Below, piece after piece: positions 14,748 through 23,515 of a DNA stretch of 51,279 bases. Origin of the DNA: Candidatus Fermentibacterota bacterium (GTDB taxonomy: Bacteria > Fermentibacterota > Fermentibacteria > Fermentibacterales > JCC-6); contig JAUVIR010000017.1 of the NCBI GenBank assembly GCA_030592645.1, positions 1-51,279 of the forward strand, in the 5' to 3' direction. The notes beneath the pieces were generated by a model. The model worked only from the letters and a program-made list of their open reading frames with translations. It made no database searches and was not told the origin of the DNA. The position numbers were made by a program, and so were the translations under genes. Every line of letters begins with the position of its first letter. Position 1 is the first letter of the stretch.

Positions 14748-16463
14748 CTATTTTCTCCTTTTCTCCCTTGAATGCCCGGGAAGAACTTCGATCTGACGTC
14801 TTTTATGCGAAGGTTTTCGAGCCACGTAGATCTGCAGGCCGGTGTCAGGACTGATGCCGGTATGATACATTGCAGTTGCCATGGTCATTGGTGTGGGTAG
14901 AAATATCTGAGATTTTTCCGGCCGCATGTTCTGTTCTCTCAACTCATCGGCAGCCTTGTACATATCGTTTAAATCGCATCCCGGGAAGGCCACAAGTATA
15001 TAAGGTTCAATGTACTGTTCCCTGCCTGCTTCTCTTGAGGTCCGCTCAAAGAGATCCTTGAATCGTCTCCAGAGATCGGGGGAAGGTTTCCTCATCAGTT
15101 CCAGTACTTCTGGCGCGAAATGTTCCGGAGCGATCTTCAGGTATCCTGACACATTATCCCTGACCAGCTTCTTGATAAAACCCGTATCCCGAAGAGCTAC
15201 ATCGTACCGTATACCGCTGGATACAAAGACATTCTGCACACCTTTGATCTCCGCGACAGCATCCAGAAGCTCGATATAGGACCCATGATCAGTTTTGAAA
15301 TTATCGCAGATCTCAGGATAGAGGCATGAGTATCTTCTGCATTTCTCAAGTACTATCCCGCCTGCACAACCGAGACCGTATAGATTCGCAGTGGGTCCTC
15401 CAAGGTCGCTGACCGTTCGGCCGAAGTACCTCTTACCGGTCAGCGTCTCAACTTCCCGAACGACAGAAGGCAGACTCCTGCTGCTAATCAGCTTCCCCTG
15501 GTGCAGCCCCAGGGCACAGAAACTGCAGCCCCCCGCACATCCCCGAACTACTGTAATCGAATTCTGTATCATCCTGAACGCCGGGATATCATCAGTGTAA
15601 ATCGGATGGGGTTCCCGCGAATATGGGAGTTCATATACCCTGTCCATCTCCTCTGTGCTTAATGGAAACTGGGGTGGGTAAACAATAACCGCACGGCTGT
15701 CGGCTCTCTGAATGATTGTGGATCCGGAGTAGGGACTTATCTCACTTTCCAGCAGTTTCGTCATTTCCATGAATGCATCGGAACTGCCGGATACCTCCTC
15801 ATGAGAAGGCAGTTCGATATGCTGTCCTGTATCCATTCCTTCAAGAGCTTTTATACTTGTGTAGACTGCGGTACCTCTGATCCCATGAATATCACTGCCG
15901 GAGGAAAGGGCATCAGCAATGGAGCCAGCTGCCCTCTCACCCATTCCGTAAACAAGGATATCCGCTTTTGTGTCGAGCAGGATCGATTTCCGGACCCTGT
16001 CACTCCAGTAATCGTAATGGCTGAGCCGTCTCAGACTGGCCTCTATACCCCCGATTACGATGGGAACTCCAGGCATATATCTCTGAGCGAGATTAACATA
16101 TTTCAGCAGTGCCCGGTCAGGTCTTTTACCTGGCTTTCCGCCTTCGGAATAGGCATCGTTGGAACGGATCCTGTTCAGGGATGTGTAGTGATTCACCATC
16201 GAGTCCATGGCACCCGATGTTATTCCGACGAAGAGCTCCGGGGTACCCAGCCGCAGGAAATCTTCAGTTGACTGGATATCCGGCTGTGGAATAACTCCCA
16301 CTCTGTATCCCATACTCTCCAGGTATCTGCCTATGAGAGCCGCTCCGAAGGCAGGGTGATCAACGTATGCATCTCCGGTAATCAGAATGATATCACAGGA
16401 ATCCCATCCCAGAGAATCCATTTCTTTCCTTGTAACCGGTAAAAATGGAGCTGTTTCGCTCAT
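14748..16463 (-). CDS. YgiQ-family (UPF0313) radical SAM protein
   Basis: 571 residues. The radical SAM cluster motif is CAGGCSFC (Cys309, 313, 316) in RGCAGGCSFCALGLHQG. The N-terminal part (ITGDAYVDHPAFGAALIGRYLE) and the VIGGIEASLRR...DYWS region are diagnostic of YgiQ, and KIAPEHFAPEVLELM and a PTPMTMATAMYHTG segment follow. It is shorter than E. coli YgiQ because the C-terminal tail is reduced to a few basic residues. The reaction is not known. AGGAAGGAA precedes the ATG at a suitable distance. It is a single gene, convergent with the carbamoyltransferase cassette. Confidence 0.92.
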   Translation of the reverse strand: MSETAPFLPVTRKEMDSLGWDSCDIILITGDAYVDHPAFGAALIGRYLESMGYRVGVIPQPDIQSTEDFLRLGTPELFVGITSGAMDSMVNHYTSLNRIRSNDAYSEGGKPGKRPDRALLKYVNLAQRYMPGVPIVIGGIEASLRRLSHYDYWSDRVRKSILLDTKADILVYGMGERAAGSIADALSSGSDIHGIRGTAVYTSIKALEGMDTGQHIELPSHEEVSGSSDAFMEMTKLLESEISPYSGSTIIQRADSRAVIVYPPQFPLSTEEMDRVYELPYSREPHPIYTDDIPAFRMIQNSITVVRGCAGGCSFCALGLHQGKLISSRSLPSVVREVETLTGKRYFGRTVSDLGGPTANLYGLGCAGGIVLEKCRRYSCLYPEICDNFKTDHGSYIELLDAVAEIKGVQNVFVSSGIRYDVALRDTGFIKKLVRDNVSGYLKIAPEHFAPEVLELMRKPSPDLWRRFKDLFERTSREAGREQYIEPYILVAFPGCDLNDMYKAADELREQNMRPEKSQIFLPTPMTMATAMYHTGISPDTGLQIYVARKPSHKRRQIEVLPGHSREKRRK

Positions 16464-16586
16464 GAATCACCCTATTCCTTCCTGATAAAAGAAAGTACTT
16501 AAACAAGGGAGGCATTGACAAGTCCCCTTTAAAAGCGGACACTGATAGTGAACGAATGTTTACTTTGATAGAAAGGAGAAACAGAA

Positions 16587-17048
16587 ATGAATACAGAAAA
16601 CGCCACACTGTTCAGCGGAAGGGTAACGGCTGGAAGAACAACTTTTTTCATAGATGTAAGACAGGCGGTTAACGACAGGTTCTACATCTCCATAACGGAA
16701 TCACGCAGAATCTCAGATTCCGGCTTCGACCAGAACAGGATATTCCTTTTTGAAGAGAATCTTGAAGAGATAGGCAGCATGATAGCAAAGGCATCGGAAG
16801 ATCTCAGGCTGGCAGTCGATAAAAGAGGCGAGCTGCCGCAGGACGGTTCATCTGGCAAGTACGAACGAAGCGGAAAAACCTGGACGGAGGAAGAAGAGGA
16901 TATCCTCCGGGATGAATTCAGCAAAGGTACAGAACGGGACGAGATCGCTCTCCTTCTCAAAAGAAGCGCCTACGCGATAACTCTCAGGCTGGAAAAAATG
17001 GAGTTGATCGAAGCACCAAAAGAAGAAGAAAAAGCGATTGTCAGTTAA
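16587..17048 (+). CDS. PUR-domain (DUF3276) protein fused to a Myb-like domain
   Basis: 153 residues. Residues 7-74 match the bacterial PUR-alpha-like nucleic-acid-binding domain: LFSGRVTAGRTTFFIDVRQA, then RFYISITESRRI and RIFLFEENLEEI. Residues 96-141 resemble a SANT/Myb helix-turn-helix (KTWTEEEEDILRDEF, EIALLLKRSAYAITLRLEKM), as in homing-associated and MarR-like helical modules. Both parts suggest a small DNA- or RNA-binding protein in the cytoplasm. AAAGGAGAAA precedes the ATG. The usual bacterial PUR protein consists only of the first domain, so the added Myb-like half is unusual. Confidence 0.8.
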   Translation: MNTENATLFSGRVTAGRTTFFIDVRQAVNDRFYISITESRRISDSGFDQNRIFLFEENLEEIGSMIAKASEDLRLAVDKRGELPQDGSSGKYERSGKTWTEEEEDILRDEFSKGTERDEIALLLKRSAYAITLRLEKMELIEAPKEEEKAIVS

Positions 17049-17306
17049 GCTCTGCCTGTCCTCTTATGGTTTCAACCCATTTTTCAAGGTCCGGAACCAG
17101 CCAGGCAGCGGAATCCGTACCCCCGACATCATTCCTCCGGATTGAACCCCGAAAAGGTTCGCCATAGGGGAGGTAAGGACACGGATATGTTCAGGGTACC
17201 TGGCATATACCTCCGCCTTGGCGGCCTTAAGAAGCTTTCGAAGCAGAAATAGAAGGCCAGCAGCGAGAATCAGCGAAGCTACAATAAAATATATCGCAAT
17301 GGGCAT
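17041..17306 (-). pseudogene. Internally deleted membrane-anchored protein
   Basis: From the ATG at 17306 the minus strand reads a membrane helix (MPIAIYFIVASLILAAGLLFLLRKLLK) and then ANLFGVQSGG. In intact relatives as I remember them, an A-N-F-F-G-V-E-S-x-G segment opens a beta domain that ends D-S-A-A-W-x-V-x-D-L-x-x-W. Here that ending (DSAAWLVPDLEKWVETIRG) is present, but in another frame of the same bases, stopping at 17041. The roughly 70 residues between the two landmarks are missing. A deletion plus frameshift has fused the two ends. The first frame stops at 17064 as an 80-residue product, unlikely to work. Confidence 0.65.
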
Positions 17307-17342
17307 GATATTTCCCCCCTTTTTACAGACTTTTAGAGCCTG

Positions 17343-17717
17343 CTACATATCGATTATTATCCATTCCCCATTCGAATTAAGCTCGAGGTCCATATCATCA
17401 TCATCTGTGTCTGTTTCACCGGAAGCGATTTCCCTTACTGTAATCGTATACTCAATTTCTGCCTCGGTGCTGTCTCGTGAATAATCAATCTCATCAATCG
17501 AGAATGAGACAATTTCTATTTCATCGAGCATAGCATCGTTAAATTGTGCATGCATTTCCGTTGACATGTAACTTCTCATTCTATCGTACTCGCCTGCTTG
17601 TGCTGCCTCAAGCATTCGCTCCGCAATTATCTCCGGGCCGGGGGGTACTTCTGCTCCGCATGACAAAATAAGAACGAAAACTGCAAGAGAGATAAGTGCA
17701 ATGCCGATTCTGAACAT
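17343..17717 (-). CDS. Small lipoprotein with a DUF4878/NTF2-like domain
   Basis: 124 residues. A signal peptide ends in a lipobox (LILSC, cysteine at 20), so it is a lipid-anchored envelope protein. Residues 30-124 form a small alpha+beta domain (AERMLEAAQAGEYDRMRSYM, then V-S-F-S-I-D-E-I, AEIEYTITV and GEWIIIDM) like DUF4878/NTF2-like lipoproteins. A run of aspartates (DTDDDDMD) lies in a loop near 102. GGAGG precedes the ATG at 17717. Function unknown; family similarity is moderate. Confidence 0.75.
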   Translation of the reverse strand: MFRIGIALISLAVFVLILSCGAEVPPGPEIIAERMLEAAQAGEYDRMRSYMSTEMHAQFNDAMLDEIEIVSFSIDEIDYSRDSTEAEIEYTITVREIASGETDTDDDDMDLELNSNGEWIIIDM

Positions 17718-17856
17718 TTCTCCTCCTTATCAGCAAGTAAATATATGTACATGCTATTCTGAAACTATCGAACTTCCCGCAAGTCTGGGTAACCTTGGCG
17801 AATTCCAATTCCCCTGTTAGTGTCGGTACTTAAACCCCTACGGAAGATAATATGGA

Positions 17857-18609
17857 ATGACCCCGGTCAACGCAATATTACTATTTCTGGCTGGTATCGC
17901 CGCGGGATTTGTGAATGTCAGTGCCGGCGGCGGTTCTTTTCTGACAATACCTCTTCTGATAATACTGGGAGGCCTGCCTGCAACCGCTGCAAACGCTTCG
18001 AACAGGGTGGCAATACTGCTGCAGAATGTCATTGCCGCGCGGAACTTCAGAAGACACGGATTCCGGGATATAAGGCAGGGAATCAAGCTGGGATTATCAG
18101 CCATGGTGGGTGCTGTCATAGGGTCGATGATAGCATTGGATGTACCCGAAAACGTTTTTCGCACCATCCTTTCGGTCATCATGGTTCTTGCGCTTGCTGT
18201 AATCCTTCACACGAACAGGAAGAAGTGCGCTGAGCATATCTACCAGCAGCTGCGGCATCCAGTTCTTCAGATATTCATGTTCTTTTTCATAGGCATCTAC
18301 GGCGGTTTCATTCAGGCCGGGACCGGTTATCTCGTGATCTGTTCGCTTTCGATCATCGGAGGGCTTTCACTCGTTAAAACAAATAGTCTGAAGACCATAA
18401 TCATTGCAGCCTATCTCGTTCCATCAGTACTGATTTTTCTTCTCAATGGAGAAATCCGCTGGTTTCCAGCATTAGTCCTTGCCTCCGGGACATCCATAGG
18501 CGGATGGTTCGGCTCAACTTTTGCCATCAGGAAAGGCGACAGATGGATAAAGATAATTCTGGTGGTAGCGATTCTTGTAATGGCGGCCAAGATGATCGGG
18601 TTATTCTGA
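17857..18609 (+). CDS. TauE/SafE (TSUP) family sulfite/organic-acid exporter-like permease
   Basis: 250 residues, nearly all hydrophobic, with seven to eight membrane helices. The family repeat signatures are clear: AGFVNVSAGGGSFLTIPLLIILGG near the start and GIYGGFIQAGTGYLVI in the second half. Members export or import sulfite, sulfoacetate or related small anions; the substrate cannot be read from sequence. The ATG at 17857 has CGGAAG about ten bases upstream. Its last nine bases overlap the histidine kinase gene on the other strand. Confidence 0.9.
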   Translation: MTPVNAILLFLAGIAAGFVNVSAGGGSFLTIPLLIILGGLPATAANASNRVAILLQNVIAARNFRRHGFRDIRQGIKLGLSAMVGAVIGSMIALDVPENVFRTILSVIMVLALAVILHTNRKKCAEHIYQQLRHPVLQIFMFFFIGIYGGFIQAGTGYLVICSLSIIGGLSLVKTNSLKTIIIAAYLVPSVLIFLLNGEIRWFPALVLASGTSIGGWFGSTFAIRKGDRWIKIILVVAILVMAAKMIGLF

Positions 18610-20928
18610 TGAACTATCGTCCGTTACCGTAAGAACATCCTTTATTACAGTTGAGATGTCCTGTAACCGGTAAGGTTTCTGAAGGAATCCTGCCAGTTTC
18701 TTGCCGGCGAACCTGTGCATAACATCCTTCCTGCTGAAACCGCTGGAGATGATAACCGGGACATCGGTACGAATACGCCGGATCTCACGATACACTTCGT
18801 CACCGCTGAGGTGCGGCATAGTCATATCCAGAACTACCAGCACTATATCCTCCGCATTTTTCCTGAATAGATCAACTGCCTGCAGGCCATCTTCAGCCGA
18901 AATAACTTCAAATCCAAGATGCTCGAGCATATTCCTTCCTACAGCAAGTACTGTGTCTTCATCATCAGCAAACAGGACGGTTCCCTTTCCAGTCCATATC
19001 TCTTCTGTTATCCCCTCACCGGAATGGAGGTTATCCGAATCAGGCCCGGAATAAACCGGGAAAAGAACCTTGACAGTTGTCCCCTCACCCGGTTCGCTGT
19101 AGACTTTTATTGCTCCTTTATGACTCCGAATTATTCCAAGAACGGATGATAAACCCAGCCCTCTTCCAGCGTGTTTTGTAGTGAAAAAAGGTTCGAAGAG
19201 CTGTGTCTTGATCGACCCGTCCATACCGCAGCCAGTATCAGAGACTTCAACGTAAACATACATATCCTCACTTATCTCCAAAGAGAGTTCAGTGGTTTGA
19301 AGATATGCGGAATCACAATAAAGCGCCCCCGTTGTTATTGAGATCACTCCGCTTGCAGAGGCTATGGCTTCAGAAGCATTGGTGATAAGGTTCATGAGTA
19401 TCTGCCTTATCTGAGCGGCATCAGCCATTATCAGAGGCAGCTTATCCGCAAGTCTGAATTTGAGAACTGCCTTCTTTGAGATACTCACTTCCAGGAGGTG
19501 TGTGAGTTCGATAACGATCTTGTTCAGATCAAGAGGCAGTATTTCGAAATCACTTCTCCCTGAATAGGCAAGCATCTGTCTGGCGAGATCAGCTGCGGTG
19601 GTAGCTGCATTGACTATGTTATTCAGAGAACCCCTTGCATTGCTGGTTTCAGGGACAGCCATAAGTGCAAGATCGGCATTGCCCAGAATAGCCATAAGGA
19701 TATTGTTGAAATCATGGGCTATACCGCCTGCAAGAACCCCCAGACTTTCCAGTTTCTGTGTATGCTGAATCCTTGCCTGCAGTTCAAACCGCTCGTTCTC
19801 AGCGTTTCTCCGAGCTGTGATATCACGCACAACAGCTATAACACTTTCGCGGTCGTATGGAGCAAGCCTTGCTTCAAAGAATCCGTGCCGCGATCCTGTC
19901 TCGAGTTCGTATTCCACTGACTGAACTTCTCCGGTCGCAAGAGCCGCTTCAATGCAGATCAGTACCTCCTGCAATTTCTTATCATCAATACTGAGTTCAC
20001 GAACATTGCTTCCAATTATCTTATTCTGCGGTATAGCCAGTTCGCTGTCGTCTTCTGCCCAGAAATCCACATATTCACCATCACGGCTAAGCACGAACAT
20101 TATATCCGGCATTGTTCTTAGTAGGCTTTCCATGTTCCGAACGCTCTGGTAAAGCTTCTGCTGAGTATTCTTCAGTTCGGAAATGTTAAGGAAGGAACAT
20201 ATGCTGGTAGTGGTTCCCGGGATTAGATCCACATTCAGGTGTACATTCTTCAGATTGTTATTCCTGTCGACCATCTGAAACTCGTACTCGTTCGGTGAAG
20301 ATCTCCCCTTGCTGCCATTTTCTGTATGGTGCTTCAGCATTTTCTCAAGGTCGGCAGGAGCAACGAATTCCGTCCATTTCATCTTACCGCAGATCTCATC
20401 GGCAGAATAGCCGGACAATCTCTCAAATCCCCTGTTTACAAGCAGTATTGTCATATCGTTGTTCACAATGGCTGTTGCAGTACCTGTGTTCTGAAATACT
20501 ACCCGGTATCTTTCTTCGCTTTCCTTAAGAGCCTCTTTAGAATTGTGCCAGTCGGTTATATCTATTGCTATGCCGCCTATCAGGGGTTCGCTGCCATCCC
20601 TGTCGATCCGGAAAGAGTGTATCTCAAAGATGAATTCCCTCCCATTATGGAGCTGAAGTTTCTTCTCATAGATATTGCATCCGTCTGCCAGTGTTTTCTC
20701 ATCATCCTCTATCATCCCGCGGGCGAAATCATCTGGAAACAGAAGATCCGGAGTCTTGCCAACCCATTTCTCTTCCGGACCAAAAGCATCCGCGAAATAT
20801 TTGTTCACATGAAGGTATTTCGAATGGATATCCCTTACGAAGACTGCTCCGGGAAAATGATCAAGGAATGCCTGCAAAAGCACCTCAGACTCACTGAAGG
20901 GCTTCATGGATCGATTTTTCTTCGACAT
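18601..20928 (-). CDS. Hybrid PAS sensor histidine kinase with receiver domain
   Basis: 775 residues, no membrane helices, so a cytoplasmic sensor. Three PAS domains (about 12-128, 138-255 and 262-372) precede HisKA with the phospho-accepting His405 in GGIAHDFNN. A HATPase_c domain follows (N517 in ITNASEA, DTGCGMD, GRGLGLSSV). The receiver domain (648-765) has acidic residues at 655-657, phospho-acceptor Asp701 in VLDMTMPHLSGDE, and Lys751. The start has AGGAGG four bases before the ATG. No output gene lies adjacent. The PAS ligands are unknown. Confidence 0.93.
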   Translation of the reverse strand: MSKKNRSMKPFSESEVLLQAFLDHFPGAVFVRDIHSKYLHVNKYFADAFGPEEKWVGKTPDLLFPDDFARGMIEDDEKTLADGCNIYEKKLQLHNGREFIFEIHSFRIDRDGSEPLIGGIAIDITDWHNSKEALKESEERYRVVFQNTGTATAIVNNDMTILLVNRGFERLSGYSADEICGKMKWTEFVAPADLEKMLKHHTENGSKGRSSPNEYEFQMVDRNNNLKNVHLNVDLIPGTTTSICSFLNISELKNTQQKLYQSVRNMESLLRTMPDIMFVLSRDGEYVDFWAEDDSELAIPQNKIIGSNVRELSIDDKKLQEVLICIEAALATGEVQSVEYELETGSRHGFFEARLAPYDRESVIAVVRDITARRNAENERFELQARIQHTQKLESLGVLAGGIAHDFNNILMAILGNADLALMAVPETSNARGSLNNIVNAATTAADLARQMLAYSGRSDFEILPLDLNKIVIELTHLLEVSISKKAVLKFRLADKLPLIMADAAQIRQILMNLITNASEAIASASGVISITTGALYCDSAYLQTTELSLEISEDMYVYVEVSDTGCGMDGSIKTQLFEPFFTTKHAGRGLGLSSVLGIIRSHKGAIKVYSEPGEGTTVKVLFPVYSGPDSDNLHSGEGITEEIWTGKGTVLFADDEDTVLAVGRNMLEHLGFEVISAEDGLQAVDLFRKNAEDIVLVVLDMTMPHLSGDEVYREIRRIRTDVPVIISSGFSRKDVMHRFAGKKLAGFLQKPYRLQDISTVIKDVLTVTDDSSSE

Positions 20929-21065
20929 ATTCCTCCTGCGGGTCTTGTGTAAGTAGTGCTGCTGAGTATTGACTATATTGTATACTGATATGATTCTGCA
21001 AGTGTGAATTCAAATCCGTGAATCTTTTCGGAGATAATCAATGTTCACTCGGGAGGTTCCCAGAA

Positions 21066-21332
21066 ATGTCATGCTTGAAAATCCTCTTCAGGAAGCTGTT
21101 TCCCCCTCTATTTACCATAAGAATCAAGAGCGGGGAAGCCTGCCTTCAGAACGGTAAACTCACATCTTCATTTTTGAGTGATTGTACTGAAATTGCCCGG
21201 AAGAATAGAATTTCGTCAGGATGGATATGGGGCTACAGTTCTCCCGGAGGAGCAAGATTGGAGTTCTCTTCAAAGATCAGCAAGAGGGACGCGCAACGCT
21301 TTCGGAACGCCGCTGGAGTCCACAGGCTATGA
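21066..21332 (+). CDS. DUF3634-like small protein
   Basis: 88 residues from the ATG at 21066, with GGGAGG nine bases upstream (a GTG at 21018 would add 16 residues). The N terminus is short and hydrophobic (LKILFRKLFPPLF); a small domain follows with GKLTSSFLSDCTEIARKN, ISSGWIWGY, LEFSSKIS and QRFRNAAG. This pattern (D-C-x-E-I-A, S-G-x-I-x-G, L-x-F-S, Q-R-x-R-N) recalls the DUF3634 family, of unknown function. Its stop overlaps the next start as ATGA at 21329-21332, so it is translationally coupled to the alkyltransferase-like gene. Confidence 0.65.
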   Translation: MSCLKILFRKLFPPLFTIRIKSGEACLQNGKLTSSFLSDCTEIARKNRISSGWIWGYSSPGGARLEFSSKISKRDAQRFRNAAGVHRL

Positions 21333-21667
21333 AAGAGTCCATGTACTGCAGGATATATTCGGTAGTGAACATGGTTCCCCCCGGCAAGGTAGCAACCTAT
21401 GGACAGATAGCGAGGATAGCGGGAAGATGCTCCGCCCGGAACGTCGGCTATGCGATGTCCTCTGTTTCTTCCGATAGCGATGTACCATGGCACAGGATTA
21501 TAAACAGCAGGGGAAGAATAAGTGTCAGAAGCCATGGAGAAGAATGCACGGCACAGAGCAGAATGCTGGAGTCCGAGGGTATTCTTTTCAGTGATTCCCG
21601 AACCATTGACCTGGAAATATTCGGCTGGGAGGGACCAGCAATAGAAACCGGATCAGATGAAACATAA
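21329..21667 (+). CDS. Alkyltransferase-like protein (ATL, MGMT-fold, no active cysteine)
   Basis: 112 residues from the ATG at 21329, fixed by its overlap with the preceding stop. It is the DNA-binding domain of O6-alkylguanine methyltransferases: IYSVVNMVPPGKVATYGQIARIAG, then the helix with R (ARNVGYAMSS) and the motif VPWHRIINSRG. In active methyltransferases this motif is P-C-H-R; here tryptophan replaces cysteine, the mark of ATL proteins. ATLs bind O6-alkylguanine and hand it to nucleotide excision repair. The end overlaps the methyltransferase gene by 11 bases. Confidence 0.9.
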   Translation: MKESMYCRIYSVVNMVPPGKVATYGQIARIAGRCSARNVGYAMSSVSSDSDVPWHRIINSRGRISVRSHGEECTAQSRMLESEGILFSDSRTIDLEIFGWEGPAIETGSDET

Positions 21668-22616
21668 GGACAGAAGAGACTGGTCTGAGAAGGATCTGAA
21701 AAAGCACATAGTCGATCAAAGGAAACACCTCTGGCGGGAAAGTACCATCGAGAGAGTAGCCTCCTGGCTTGATCTGCGAAGCAGGATCACAGCGGTTGAT
21801 ATAGGCTGCGGTCTTGGTTATCTGGGTTGGACTTTCTGGCGGCACTACGGCAGCGGCAGCAGCTATATCGGTATAGATTGCTCAATCAAATTACTCCGCG
21901 AAGCACAGGAAATTCAATCGGAATGGTCAGAGGGCGGCAATGCCTGCTTCGTGAACGGTTCGGCATACAGTATTCCCCTGCCGGATGAATGCGCCGACTG
22001 GACTATGTGCCAGACACTGCTGATGCATCTTGAATTTCCTGAAAATGCCATGAATGAAATGATAAGGGTAACAAAACGCGGGGGCGTCATAATGTGCATG
22101 GAACCGGACAATATATCCTCTTCCATGAGCATGGTCTCCAATTCGGTTCACTCCCCTTCAATCGAAGAGAAACTCGCACAGTTCAAGATACAGCTTATCT
22201 GGGCTGAAGGAAGAAAGAAACTTGGAAGGGGCGACTGGGGAATAGGAACAAGAGTGCCGGGGATGATGGCCGAGCTCGGACTGATCAATATCGATGCCCT
22301 TTACAATGACTCCCCCCGTTTTGTTCATCCTCCCTACGAAACGGAAGTACAGAAGTACAGTATTGAAAAGATGCGGGAGAACATCAAAGACAAAGATGAA
22401 GACACGAAGAAACTGCTCCGGAGAAGATATAAAGAGTGTTTTCTAGCCGGAGGGGGCTCTCTGTCTACCTTCTACAGGTACATGAAATCCGTTGAAGCCA
22501 GACAGGAAGAGTGGGAAACAATGGTTCTGGATCAGTTGGAAAACAGCTCTTACTGCCATGGGATCAGCGGCTCTCACTTCTACTGCATCAGGGGATTCAA
22601 GCCGGAAAGAGAATAA
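21657..22616 (+). CDS. Class I SAM-dependent methyltransferase
   Basis: 319 residues. Motif I is VDIGCGLGYLG (about 47-57) followed by GIDCS at the end of the second strand; then PLPDECADWTMCQTLLMHL and EMIRVTKRGGVIMCMEPDN complete a methyltransferase_11/31 fold. The C-terminal third (from about 165) is helical and charged and not assigned. Acceptor unknown. The gene overlaps the ATL gene by 11 bases, so it is co-translated with the DUF3634-like and ATL proteins; whether it acts on DNA, RNA or a metabolite is not visible. Confidence 0.85.
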   Translation: MKHKDRRDWSEKDLKKHIVDQRKHLWRESTIERVASWLDLRSRITAVDIGCGLGYLGWTFWRHYGSGSSYIGIDCSIKLLREAQEIQSEWSEGGNACFVNGSAYSIPLPDECADWTMCQTLLMHLEFPENAMNEMIRVTKRGGVIMCMEPDNISSSMSMVSNSVHSPSIEEKLAQFKIQLIWAEGRKKLGRGDWGIGTRVPGMMAELGLINIDALYNDSPRFVHPPYETEVQKYSIEKMRENIKDKDEDTKKLLRRRYKECFLAGGGSLSTFYRYMKSVEARQEEWETMVLDQLENSSYCHGISGSHFYCIRGFKPERE

Positions 22617-22633
22617 CGCCGATCAGGGCTCTC

Positions 22634-23515
22634 TCATCCGCTTACAAGCATGGTTCTGGCAAGCCTGCCCTGCAGTCTTCCCGCGATCTTTGCAAGGTGC
22701 AGTGTTGAAAGAAAAAGAACAACACCGCCCAGAACAACAAAGGGCATAAGCCAGATGGGAGTCCACCAGACTTCAGGAACATCGAACACAGGTATATCCA
22801 GAACCAGTTCAAAGATGGGAGCCGCAATCATTGAAAGAGATACTGCTATAAGAGTTATGAACAAGGTGAAGTACAAAACACCGAGAGGCAGCATCAGTAT
22901 CAGATATATGAAAGATGACCATGTACTTCCAGCAGAAAATATTCCCTTAATGCTTCCCCACCATCCGCTGCCTTTACTTATGAAGATAGCCCTTCTGGGC
23001 ATTCTCGCGCCGAGAAGCGCTTCAACAATTCTGCCTTCAACGAAAGCCAGCGCTCTGAATGATAGAAAAAACAACCATGCCAGTGGGACACCAATTATAA
23101 GAATAATCAAACTGGCAGAAACTGAAAAACCTGTTACAGCCCACGTGAAGTATACAATACCTGTAGCCAGGGAGAGTATCATGTACAGCAGCGCGGCCCA
23201 GGCGGAAGGTTCGGTAATTATCCCGCAGAATGCAGCTATCCCTCGTCTTGTTCGCTTGACAGAAGAGAGGGCAGGAACAGTATATTTTTCAACGTTGCGG
23301 TAGTGTTCCGCCACTTCTTCAGGGTCGCCGTATCTGGTGATGATATTCCTTACAGCTTCTTCCTTCGTTTCTTCAGGGTTTTCGGAAAGCTCGGTATCAA
23401 GGGCTGTGCTCAGATGATCCTCCGCATCGGACAGCGCATCCTGTATTGTTGCCCTGTCGCTCCCCTTTAACTCTTCCCGAAAAGCGTTCAGGTAGTCCTC
23501 AATCAGCTTTATCAT
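22634..23515 (-). CDS. HAAS (DUF1700-like) domain membrane protein, PadR partner
   Basis: 293 residues from the ATG at 23515, which has GGAGG eight bases upstream; a longer frame from 23542 lies inside the PadR gene. Residues 1-80 are the HAAS helical domain (IEDYLNAFREELKG ... RYGDPEEVAEHY), which usually accompanies PadR regulators. The rest holds two similar halves of paired membrane helices (about 95-165 and 185-285), resembling the 'putative sensor' membrane domain. It overlaps the upstream padR by 17 bases. The pair probably senses or controls a membrane property; the signal is unknown. Confidence 0.85.
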   Translation of the reverse strand: MIKLIEDYLNAFREELKGSDRATIQDALSDAEDHLSTALDTELSENPEETKEEAVRNIITRYGDPEEVAEHYRNVEKYTVPALSSVKRTRRGIAAFCGIITEPSAWAALLYMILSLATGIVYFTWAVTGFSVSASLIILIIGVPLAWLFFLSFRALAFVEGRIVEALLGARMPRRAIFISKGSGWWGSIKGIFSAGSTWSSFIYLILMLPLGVLYFTLFITLIAVSLSMIAAPIFELVLDIPVFDVPEVWWTPIWLMPFVVLGGVVLFLSTLHLAKIAGRLQGRLARTMLVSG

